A model generated the notes under the pieces. That model saw only the letters and a program-made list of their open reading frames with translations. It was not told the origin of the DNA and did no database searches. Of a stretch of DNA of 64,000 bases, positions 16,886 to 25,500 are shown in pieces. Both the position numbers and the translations under genes were made by a program. The first letter of the stretch is position 1. Each line of letters starts with the position of its first letter. This DNA is from Pseudomonadota bacterium (GTDB lineage Bacteria; Pseudomonadota; Gammaproteobacteria; Steroidobacterales; Steroidobacteraceae): assembly GCA_963205255.1 (NCBI GenBank), contig CAUJIK010000015.1:1-64000 (forward strand). Direction: 5' to 3'.

Positions 16886-18034
16886 TTACTCGGCTGCGGC
16901 CCCGAGCCCGTGCCACTGGCCCTTGAGGGCGGCAAGTCCCGTGGTGGCGATTTCGTTGCCGGGCTGCAGTGCGCCGCTGATCTGCGCGCTGCCGCCGGCG
17001 CGGCGTTCGACCTGCACCTCGACGGCGCGGACGCCGCCGGGTTCGCGCAGGAACACATAGTCGCGCCCGTCCTGGCGGATCAGCGCGCTTTCGGGTACGC
17101 GCAGCAGGCCGGTCGCGTGCGCGCGCGGGCTCAATGCCGCCTCCACGTTCTGGTTGGGCGCGAGGCATTGCGCCGAGCCAGGCAGCTCCGCCCGCACGGT
17201 CACGGTCTGGCTGTGATCGTCGAGCCGCAGCGAGGTGGCGATCACCTGGCCTGGGTCCGGGCAGCCTTCCACCGTCACGCGATCGCCGCTGGATATGCGC
17301 CGCGCCTGTTCGCGCGTGGCCTGCAGCTCGAGCCACAGCCGGTCGAGCGTTGCGATCTGGTAGAGCACATCGCCGGCGTTCATGGCCTGTCCGGGCCGGG
17401 CGTCCTGGTGCAGCACGGTGCCGGCGCGGCGCGCGCGCAGGGTCAGCGACGCGGAAATATCGGTCGCGCCGCGGATGCGGTCGACGGCGCCGTCGGTGAG
17501 TCCGGCCAGGCGCAGCAGCTGCCGCTGCTCGCGCAGCCGCGCCTCGGCGTCATCCCGCTCGGCGCGGGCTTCTTCCAGGCGGTTGCGGGCGATGATGCCG
17601 TCGGCGTAGAGGCTCTCGTCGCGGGTCACGCGCGCGCGCAGCACGTCGGCGCGGGCGCGGGCGCTGACCAGCTCACGCTGCATGGCCAGCACCTCGGCGC
17701 TGTGCAGGCGCGCCAGCGGCTGCCCGGCGCGCACCGTCTCGCCCGGATTGACCAGCAGGGCCTCGACGCGTCCGGCCGCTGGTGCAAGCACCACATCCAG
17801 CGCGGTGTTGGGGATGAGGGTGCGGCCGACGAGCCGCAATGCGGCGCCTCCCGGTGTGTCCGGCGTGGCGTCGCTTGCGCTCTGCACGGGCGCGAAGGCG
17901 ACGCGCGCGGCCTGCAATTGCGCCTCGGACAGGCGCAATCCGTTCTCCGCGGCCCCGGCGGCGCCTGCGCCGGCCAGCAGCGCGAGCAGGGTGGCCATCA
18001 GGGAAATGCTGATGATGGGGCTGGAAGAGAGCAT
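16886..18034 (-). CDS. czcB: Periplasmic adaptor of metal RND efflux, CzcB/HlyD family
   Basis: This membrane-fusion protein links the CzcA pump to the CzcC channel. Its 382 residues begin with a signal peptide (ISLMATLLALLAGAGAAGAAE). They continue with a lipoyl-type half (LAPAAGRVEALLVNPGETVRAGQPLARL near residue 80), a helical hairpin (ELVSARARADVLRARVTRDE), the second lipoyl half (RRAGTVLHQDARPGQAMNAGDVLYQI) and a beta-barrel/membrane-proximal end. No His-rich metal-binding N-terminus is seen. It is the first gene of the minus-strand operon; its stop lies 4 bases before the czcA start. The promoter gap with the divergent response regulator is 67 bases. Confidence 0.9.
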   Translation of the reverse strand: MLSSSPIISISLMATLLALLAGAGAAGAAENGLRLSEAQLQAARVAFAPVQSASDATPDTPGGAALRLVGRTLIPNTALDVVLAPAAGRVEALLVNPGETVRAGQPLARLHSAEVLAMQRELVSARARADVLRARVTRDESLYADGIIARNRLEEARAERDDAEARLREQRQLLRLAGLTDGAVDRIRGATDISASLTLRARRAGTVLHQDARPGQAMNAGDVLYQIATLDRLWLELQATREQARRISSGDRVTVEGCPDPGQVIATSLRLDDHSQTVTVRAELPGSAQCLAPNQNVEAALSPRAHATGLLRVPESALIRQDGRDYVFLREPGGVRAVEVQVERRAGGSAQISGALQPGNEIATTGLAALKGQWHGLGAAAE

Positions 18035-18059
18035 AGACGGTGCAAGTTATTCGATAGGG

Positions 18060-18076
18060 CTTAAGCTTCCATTAAG
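18060..18076. promoter_or_regulatory. PmrA/QseB-box-like direct repeat
   Basis: CTTAAG (18060-18065), 5 bases, ATTAAG (18071-18076) is a direct repeat with an 11-base period. Known PmrA/BasR boxes are CTTAAN-N5-CTTAAN, and OmpR-family regulators bind such one-turn repeats. It lies in the short divergent gap between czcB and the response regulator, so it could serve both directions. The encoded regulator belongs to the same QseB/PmrA subgroup by its C-terminus, which supports the match. Confidence 0.55.
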
Positions 18077-18101
18077 GAGCGGGCCTGGCCCGCTGTATGT
18101 G

Positions 18102-18791
18102 ATGGGGAAGTCGGGCGTGCGTGTATTGCTGGTCGAGGATGATGCGCAGCTGGGGCAGGCCCTGAAGACCGGCCTCGCGCAGCGCGGCCATGGGGTGGAC
18201 TGGGTGCGGGACGGCGTTGCGGCCGAGCTTGCGGCGCGCGCCGGGCACTACGAGGCGCTGCTGCTGGACATCGGCCTGCCGCGCCAGGATGGTCTGGTCG
18301 TGCTGCGGCGGCTGCGCGCGGCGGGCTTCGAGGCTCCTATCCTCATGGTGACCGCGCGTGACGAGATCGGCGATCGCGTGCAGGGTCTGGACAGCGGCGC
18401 CGACGATTTCATCGTCAAGCCGGTCGATCTGGATGAGCTGGCCGCGCGGCTGCGCGCCGCGCATCGCCGCTCGATGGGCCGATCGCAGTCGCTGCTGATT
18501 CACGGTGAGCTGCGCGTCGATCCGGCCGCGCGGCAGACGACCCTGGGCGGGCGCGGCATCACGCTCACGGCGCGTGAGTTCACGTTGCTGCAATACCTGC
18601 TGGAGCACGCCGGCCAGGTGCGCTCCCGGCATCAGTTGCAGGAATCGCTCTATGGCTGGGGAGACGAGATCGAGAGCAATGCCATCGAAGTGCACATCCA
18701 CAACCTGCGGCGCAAGCTGGGGCGCGAGCTGATCCGCACCGTGCACGGACAGGGCTACGTCATCGACGCGCCGCCCGCGGAGCCGGCATGA
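18102..18791 (+). CDS. OmpR-family response regulator, QseB/PmrA-like
   Basis: This two-component regulator has 229 residues from ATG 18102; the longer track frame overlaps czcB. The receiver domain holds the acidic pair VEDD, the phosphoacceptor Asp in ALLLDIGLP (about residue 56), and the Lys of IVKPVD. The winged-helix DNA-binding domain ends with YGWGDEIESNAIEVHIHNLRRKLG and VHGQGYVID, typical of the QseB/PmrA/TctD group. The stop overlaps the kinase start by 4 bases. Being divergent from the metal-efflux operon with an intervening direct-repeat box, it is a plausible activator of that pump. TamA/TamB downstream may share its transcript. Confidence 0.93.
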   Translation: MGKSGVRVLLVEDDAQLGQALKTGLAQRGHGVDWVRDGVAAELAARAGHYEALLLDIGLPRQDGLVVLRRLRAAGFEAPILMVTARDEIGDRVQGLDSGADDFIVKPVDLDELAARLRAAHRRSMGRSQSLLIHGELRVDPAARQTTLGGRGITLTAREFTLLQYLLEHAGQVRSRHQLQESLYGWGDEIESNAIEVHIHNLRRKLGRELIRTVHGQGYVIDAPPAEPA

Positions 18792-20743
18792 GCCGGTCGC
18801 GGCCCTGGTCGCTGCGCCGGCGCCTGCTGGCCTGGCTTGCCGGCACGGCGGCGCTGCTGTTCATTGCCGATGCCTCGCAGAACTATCTGGCCACCCGCGC
18901 CGCGAGCAGCCAGCTGCTGGACGATTCCATGCGCGAGACGGCCGGGCTGATGCTGCAGCTGGCGCATCACGAGCTCGCCGAGCATGGGCAGATGCTGGGC
19001 ATCGAGCTGCTGCGCGCCGAGACGAACCCCGGCCCGTATGGGTTCCAGTTCCAGATCTGGACCCGCGACATGCAGGCGGGGTACCGGTCGAACGCCCTGT
19101 CGGACAAGCCGCTGATGTCTTTCGAGGCAGATGGCTTCGGCTGGGCGGATGTCAACGGAGAGCGCTGGCGCACCTATGCCGCGTGGAGCGATGATCGCTC
19201 CCTGCAAATCCAGATCGCCCAGCCGCAGTCGCCGCGCAAGGCGCTCAACAAGGCGGCGCTGGTGCACGCCGCGATGGGCGCGCTGCTGTTGCTGGCGCTG
19301 ACCACCGCGCTCATCGTGTGGATACTGGCGCGCACCATCTGGCCGCTGCAGACCACGGCACGCTCGGTCAGCCAGCGCGGCGAGCACGACCTGCGGCCGA
19401 TTGCGGCGCCGGATGCACCGGAAGAAGTGCTGCCGCTGGTGGCGGCGCTGAACCGGCTGCTGGAGCGGATCAGCCAGACTCTGCAGCGCGAGCGCCGTTT
19501 CACGGCCGATGCGGCGCATGAGCTGCGCACGCCGCTGGCGGCGATCCGGGCCAATGCCCAGGTGCTCGTGGGCGCGCAGGATCAGGCCGAGCGCGAGATC
19601 ACCAGCCGCAATCTCATCGTCAGTGTGGATCGCAGCGCGCGGCTGGTCGAGCAGCTGCTGTCGCTGGCGCGCGCCGATTCGACCTTGCGGCCCGAGGCGG
19701 TGCAGCAGATCGACCTTGCTGAACTTGCCGCCTCCGCGCTGGATGCGCAGCGCGTGCTGGCGCAGGAGCGCGGGATCACGCTGCTCCGTGAAGGTGGTCA
19801 TGCCTCGATGCAGGGTGATCGGGCGCTGCTGGCGGTATTGCTGCGCAACCTGCTGGAAAATGCGCTGCGCCACACGCCGCGCGGCGGGGTGGTGACGGTG
19901 CGGACCCGCAGTGCGCAGGAGCAGGCCACCATCGAGGTCATCGATACCGGTGATGGCGTGCAACCCGAGGAGCGCGAGCGGATCTTCAGGCGTTTCCACC
20001 GCGCGCCGCAGGCCGCGTCGGGCGGCAGCGGGCTGGGGCTTTCCATCTGCGCGCGCATTGCCGAACTGCACAATGCGCGCATCGATGTGCTGGAGGGTGA
20101 GTCCGGTCGTGGCGCCTGTTTCCGCGTCGTGTTTCCCGCGCCGCCTGCGAGATCGCACGGGACGGGCGCGCTGGCGCCCGTCATTGCCGCTGTCATCCTT
20201 GCGCTGTCATGGGTGGGCCCGGCGCAGCCCGCGCATGCCGCCGGGTCTGCGTTGCTGGCCGGACGCGTGCTCAGGGTCATAGATGGCGATACGGTCGATG
20301 TGCGGCTCGACAGCGGCCGCATCCGTGTGCGGTTGCAGGGCATCGATGCGCCGGAGCGCGATCAGCCCGGCGGTGCCGAAGCCACGGGCTTTCTCGCCCG
20401 GCGCCTGCAGGATCGCGACGTGCTGCTGAAGCCGGTTTCCCAGGATCAGTACGACCGGCTGGTGGCGATCATCTATGTCGCCGATGTGAACATGAACAGC
20501 GAACTGGTGCGCGAGGGCCATGCCTGGGCGTACCGGCGTTACATGCGGCGCGAGGAACGGGAGCTGTGCCGGCTGGAACATGAAGCCCGGCGTTCGGGCC
20601 GGGGGTTGTGGCAGCCGCGCTCGGCGCCGGCGCGCGCGCCCTGGGAGCATCGCGCCACCGGTGGTCGTGGTCCCTTCACCGATTTCGCGCGCAGCGAGCT
20701 GCGCGATTGTCTGCGCGCCATCGGGCGCCGGGCGGCTTCCTGA
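18788..20743 (+). CDS. Sensor histidine kinase fused in frame to a thermonuclease (SNase) domain
   Basis: One 651-residue frame contains two usually separate proteins. Residues 1-450 form a QseC-like kinase: TM1 near 12-30, a periplasmic sensor of about 130 residues, TM2 near 158-182, HAMP, HisKA with FTADAAHELRTPL (His about 244), the N box NLLENALRHTP near 355, and G boxes DTGDGV and GGSGLGLS. A hydrophobic segment (APVIAAVILALSW, about 462-477) ending in AHA follows. Next is a complete SNase domain (about 488-610) with VIDGDTV, RVRLQGIDAPE and YDRLVA, so the catalytic Arg, Asp and Glu residues are retained. No stop separates them. An internal GTG near 20130 could also make a free exported nuclease. 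The stop overlaps the tamA start. Confidence 0.85.
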   Translation: MSRSRPWSLRRRLLAWLAGTAALLFIADASQNYLATRAASSQLLDDSMRETAGLMLQLAHHELAEHGQMLGIELLRAETNPGPYGFQFQIWTRDMQAGYRSNALSDKPLMSFEADGFGWADVNGERWRTYAAWSDDRSLQIQIAQPQSPRKALNKAALVHAAMGALLLLALTTALIVWILARTIWPLQTTARSVSQRGEHDLRPIAAPDAPEEVLPLVAALNRLLERISQTLQRERRFTADAAHELRTPLAAIRANAQVLVGAQDQAEREITSRNLIVSVDRSARLVEQLLSLARADSTLRPEAVQQIDLAELAASALDAQRVLAQERGITLLREGGHASMQGDRALLAVLLRNLLENALRHTPRGGVVTVRTRSAQEQATIEVIDTGDGVQPEERERIFRRFHRAPQAASGGSGLGLSICARIAELHNARIDVLEGESGRGACFRVVFPAPPARSHGTGALAPVIAAVILALSWVGPAQPAHAAGSALLAGRVLRVIDGDTVDVRLDSGRIRVRLQGIDAPERDQPGGAEATGFLARRLQDRDVLLKPVSQDQYDRLVAIIYVADVNMNSELVREGHAWAYRRYMRREERELCRLEHEARRSGRGLWQPRSAPARAPWEHRATGGRGPFTDFARSELRDCLRAIGRRAAS

Positions 20744-22575
20744 TGAAGCGTCTGCTGCTGCTGGGCGCGATGGCCTGCCTGCAGGCCTGCGGCACGCTGG
20801 GCAGCCGTGGCGAGGAAGGTGAGCAGGAGCAGGTCGAGGGCGAGGCCGCTCCTCTTTCCTTTCAGGTGCGGATCGTCAGCGAGGATCGCCGCATCGCGAG
20901 CCATCTGCGGCAGCACATGGACATCCGGCGTTTCAGGAGCTTTCCCGATCTGCAGGCCAGCGAACTGCGCCGCCTGATGGGCGAGGCCGAGACCAACGCG
21001 CGCGACCTGCTTGCCGCACTGGGCTACTTCCAGCCGCGGCTCGATGTGCGCATGGAGCAGCCGCAGGAAGGCGCCGATACGCCGCTGCGCGTTGTCGTCG
21101 AGGTCGAGCCTGGCGAGGTCGCGAAAGTGGCCGGTCATGAGATCGGTTTCGCCCAGCCCATGGCGAGCGATCCGCGGACCGAAGAACTGCGCCGTGTCAT
21201 CCGCGAGGGCTGGCTGTTGCGCGAGGGCAGGCCTTTCACCCAGGAGGCATGGGATGCCGCCAAGGCCGGCGGACTGCGCACGCTGCAGCGCGACCGCTAC
21301 CCCGTGGCCCGCATCGCCGACAGCCAGGCCCGCGTCAATGCGGACACGCTGCTTGCCGATCTGCGCATCACCTATGACGCCGGCCCCGCCTACCGCTTCG
21401 GCGCGCTGGATCTGCGCGGCGTTGAGCGTTACGACGCCGCGGGCATCCGCAACATCGCGCGCATTCCCACCGGTCGCGATTACAGCGAGAGCTCGTTGCT
21501 GGATGCGCAGCAGCGGCTGGTCAGCAGCGGCTATTTCGATTCGGCGTTCCTGATGCTCGATCCGGACGAGGCCGATCCGGATCACGCCACCGTGATCGCG
21601 CAGCTGCGCGAGGCGCAATACCAGAAGGTGGTGTTCGGTCTGGGGTTCAGCACCGACACCGGCCCGCGCGCGTCGGTGGATCACACGCACAACAAGATGT
21701 GGCCTTTCGGCTGGCGCGCGCTCAACCAGATCGCGCTGGGCACCAGCACGCAGTCGCTGGCCACCCGCTGGACCGCCATGCCCGGATCCGCCGGCTGGGC
21801 CTGGTATACGGGCGCCGCACTGGAGCGTTCCGACTACGGTGATTTTCGCGCCCGCAGCGTGTCGCTCACGGGCGGGCGCATGAAGTCGGGCGAGCACATC
21901 GACCGTCGTTACTATGTGCAGTACGACCTGGGCACCACCGAGGGCAGTGGCGCGCCGGGCGGCAGCTCTTCGATCCTCGGCAACTATGCGTGGACCGGCC
22001 GCTACTTCAACGACCGTACCAATCCCGCTTCGGGATACGGCCTCGCCGCGGAGGCCGGGCTGGGCTTCACTTTGTCGCCGCGCCAGGAGCCCTTCCTGCG
22101 TTTCAGCGCGCGCGCGCTGCGCTTCTGGCCTTTCGGTGGCAGCAATGAGGCGGGCCGGCGCAACCGCCTGGCGCTGCGTGCGGACCTGGGCGCGATCCAT
22201 GCGGCCGCCGGTGTGAACATTCCGGTGCGACTGCTGTTTCTCACCGGCGGCGACACCACGGTGCGTGGCTATGGCTACCAGAGCATCGGCACGCGTCTCG
22301 ACGACGGCAGCATCTACGGAGCCCGTTACATGGGATCGGGCAGTGTGGAGTGGCAGCGCCCGGTGAAGCTGTTCGGTGATGCCGCGAGCTTCGAGCACAC
22401 CACTTTCGTCGATGTGGGCACGGCAACCGACACCCTGAGCCAGTACAAGCTGTATACCGGCGTCGGCACCGGCATGCGCTGGAGCAGCCCGGTCGGGCCG
22501 TTGCAGCTGGATGTGGCCTATGGCCTGCAGGACCGGCAGGTGCGCCTGCATCTGCGCATGGGCTTCCAGTTCTGA
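20743..22575 (+). CDS. tamA: TamA, outer-membrane barrel of the translocation and assembly module
   Basis: TamA is a BamA/Omp85-family outer-membrane protein that works with TamB in outer-membrane protein insertion and lipid transport. ATG 20743 overlaps the upstream TGA and gives 610 residues (family about 577); the track frame from 20608 is too long. After the signal come three POTRA-like domains (for example VKVR-type RIVSEDRRIASHLRQHMD and YRFGALDLRGVERYD), then a 16-strand barrel with the lid-lock motif VRGYGYQSIG and the terminal QVRLHLRMGFQF ending in Phe. The signal peptide ends LQAC, close to a lipobox. tamB starts 5 bases downstream. Confidence 0.95.
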   Translation: MKRLLLLGAMACLQACGTLGSRGEEGEQEQVEGEAAPLSFQVRIVSEDRRIASHLRQHMDIRRFRSFPDLQASELRRLMGEAETNARDLLAALGYFQPRLDVRMEQPQEGADTPLRVVVEVEPGEVAKVAGHEIGFAQPMASDPRTEELRRVIREGWLLREGRPFTQEAWDAAKAGGLRTLQRDRYPVARIADSQARVNADTLLADLRITYDAGPAYRFGALDLRGVERYDAAGIRNIARIPTGRDYSESSLLDAQQRLVSSGYFDSAFLMLDPDEADPDHATVIAQLREAQYQKVVFGLGFSTDTGPRASVDHTHNKMWPFGWRALNQIALGTSTQSLATRWTAMPGSAGWAWYTGAALERSDYGDFRARSVSLTGGRMKSGEHIDRRYYVQYDLGTTEGSGAPGGSSSILGNYAWTGRYFNDRTNPASGYGLAAEAGLGFTLSPRQEPFLRFSARALRFWPFGGSNEAGRRNRLALRADLGAIHAAAGVNIPVRLLFLTGGDTTVRGYGYQSIGTRLDDGSIYGARYMGSGSVEWQRPVKLFGDAASFEHTTFVDVGTATDTLSQYKLYTGVGTGMRWSSPVGPLQLDVAYGLQDRQVRLHLRMGFQF

Positions 22576-22580
22576 ACGCC

Positions 22581-25500
22581 ATGGATCAAGCCACCACAAC
22601 ATCCGTCTCCCAGCCGCCGCCGCGCCTGTTCGGTCGGCGTCTGCTGCGCGGGCTGCTGGTCGCGCTGGCGGTGTTGCTGGTGCTGCTGGCGGGGCTGGCC
22701 TGGTGGGCGTCCACCGAAGGTTCGCTGGCGCGTGCGCTGGGGTTGGCGCAGCGCTTCCTGCCGCCGGAGCAGCGGCTCGAATACCGCGATGTCAGCGGGT
22801 CCATCAGCCGTGGCGGCCATGTTGGGCATCTGCAATGGAGCCGCCCGGGCACGACGCTCGCCATCGATGATCTGCGACTGAGCTGGTCGCTGTGGCGGCT
22901 GGCTGGTGGCGAACTTCAGGTGCGGATGCTGCATGCCGGCAATGTGCATCTGTGTCTCTTGCCGCAACCGCAAGAGCCGGATGCGAAGCCTTTCGTCATG
23001 CCGCGGCAGTTGTCATTGCCGCTGCGCGTGACGCTGCCGTTGGCCGTCGACCGTCTGCAGGTGGATACCGTGGATGCGGCAGGTCTTGCGGGTAGCCAGC
23101 TCATCGAGCGCATTGCCGCGGGCTTCGCCTACGACGGCGCGCAGCATGCATTGATGCTGCGCAGTCTGCGGCATGGCCAGAGCAGCCTGCGGGCGCAATG
23201 GCTGCTGCATGCCACGGAACTCACCGTGGCGGGAGAGATTCACGCCTCGCTGCGCAATCTCGTGGCGCAGGCGCCGCTGGCCATGGATGCGCACCTCACT
23301 GTGAACGGCGGCCTCGCCGGTGGCGATGCGGCAAGGCTCGATGCGAGGCTCGAGGCGCAGGAGCAGCAGGGTGATTCCCCGGCGCGGCTGCATGCCGAGG
23401 CAACGGTGCATCCCTGGCGCGCGCAGCCCTTGCAGCGGCTGGAGCTCGAGGCCACTGCTCTCGATGCGCATGCCTTCCACAGCGCGGCGCCCATCACTGC
23501 GTTCGGTGGCCGCGCCAATATGCGGCCGGTTGCCGGTGGCATCGATGCGTGGGACGTGATGCTGGAATTCGCCAACGAGGAGGCCGGCACCTGGGAACGT
23601 CAGCGCATGCCGCTGCGCACCGTCACGGCGCAGGCGCGCCTGTCGGATATGCAGCTCGCTGTGCGGCAGGCAGAGGCCGTGATGGCGGGTTCTCCCGAGG
23701 GTCGGGTGTCGCTTGCAGGGAATGTGTCACTGCGCCAGCCCACACAATCCACCTTGAGCGTGATGCTGCGGGAGCTCGACCTGTGGCCATGGATGCAGGG
23801 CCTGCCGCGCACCGCGCTCGGCGGCGAGGCTTCCATCGCGCCGCTGGCCGCGGAGGAGGGCTGGCAACTGCGCACCGATGTCGCCAATGCCGCGGCCGGT
23901 CCGCTGGATCGCGATCGTCTGCCGCTGGAGCGTCTGCTGGCCGAAGCCCGGTTCACGGCCGCGCGCTGGCAGGCGCAGTTGCTGCAACTGCAGATGGGAG
24001 CGGGGCGGGCGCAGTTGCAGGGCGAATTCCAGCCTGGGTCGCAGTCGCTCGATGTGCGCGGCGAGTTGCGACAGCTGCCTTTGCGACAGATTCACGGACG
24101 GCTTGCCGCCAGCGCGGATTCCGCGCTGTCCGGCACATTGACGGCGCGCGGTGATCTGCGCGAGGGGCTGGCTTTCGATGCCGACATGAGCAGCAGCGCG
24201 GGCGCGGCGGCGGCGCGAGGCTCATGGGAGATCCGCGCCCTGAGGGCAAAGGGCTCGTGGTCGCCGTCGCGGCTGGCCGTGGAGCGGCTGCATCTGGATG
24301 CCTTCGGCGCGCAAGTCGATGGCGAGAACATCGAAGCGGCGCTGCCGGAATTCGATGCGATCCAGGGGCGCCTCGCGGCCACGGCGCCGGGCATGACGAT
24401 GGACGCGGATGCCAGCATGCAGGCGCGCTCGGGCGGCGGGAATCTGTCGCTGCGGCTGGCGTCGGCCCAGCAGGTGGTTTCCTGGCTGCGCGGCCTGCCG
24501 CTGATGGGCGGGCGGCTGGATGATCTTCAGGCGCGCGGCAGCGCCAGCCTGAGTGCCGCATGGCAGGGCGGCTGGCGGCAGTGGATGGACGCCGTCACTC
24601 GTCCAGCCGACCAGCCCCAGCTGCATGTCGACGTCAACGCGCAGTTGCAGTCGCTGCGGCTCGAGCTGCCTTCGGCGCAGGCAGGCCAGCCGGCGCAGAG
24701 CTTCGGCGCCGATCGTCTCGATGTCACGCTGCGGGGCAATCCGGCGGCGGCGGATCTGGTGGTCGATGGCGATCTGCGCGCCGCCGACACGCGTGCATTG
24801 CTCGACATGCATCTGCTGTCGAAGCAGGTCGCGGGCACGGCGGGCCCGCCGCTGTGGAATGTGGGTGTCGTGCGACTGGCGGCATCCGCGGCGCTTCCCG
24901 GCCAGTCGGGGCCGTGGCAGCTGAGTGTCAGCGAAGGGCTTCAGCTCAATGCGCGCCCTGGAGAAACCTTCGAGCTCGACGCCAGCGCCGGTCAGGCCAG
25001 GCTGATTCCGCCGGGCAGTGTTTCTCCCGCTGGGGACGCGCTGGAGCTGGCCTGGCAGCCGCTCCACTGGCAGCGTGCGGTGGATGGCGCATCGCGGCTG
25101 CGCACCAGCGGCACGTTGAGCGGCCTGCGCCCGGGATGGCTGGATGCGCTGCTGGCGCCGATGAACAAGGCGCCGCTGGCCGAAGCCGGGCTCTACACCG
25201 ACCTTGTGATGAGCGGCGAATGGAATGTACAGATGACCGATCGCCTGGATGTGCACGCGCATCTGAAGCGCGACAGCGGCGATCTGTGGCTGGGCCAGCC
25301 CGACATCGATCCGGCTGCCGGTGATGCGGTGCGGGCCGGCGAACGCGTGCGCCGCGAAGGCGTTGCCGCGGGCATCCGCGCGCTGGATGTGAAGGTGCGG
25401 TCCGAAGGCGATGACGTGGCGCTGTCCCTGGACTGGAATACCGAGCGTGCCGGCGTGATCACCGCCGATGTGCGCACCGAGCTGACGCGGCAAGCCGGTG

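Noticed and set aside
20539-22602. 687-aa minus-strand ORF opposite tamA
   Set aside because: Antisense frame of tamA without recognisable motifs.
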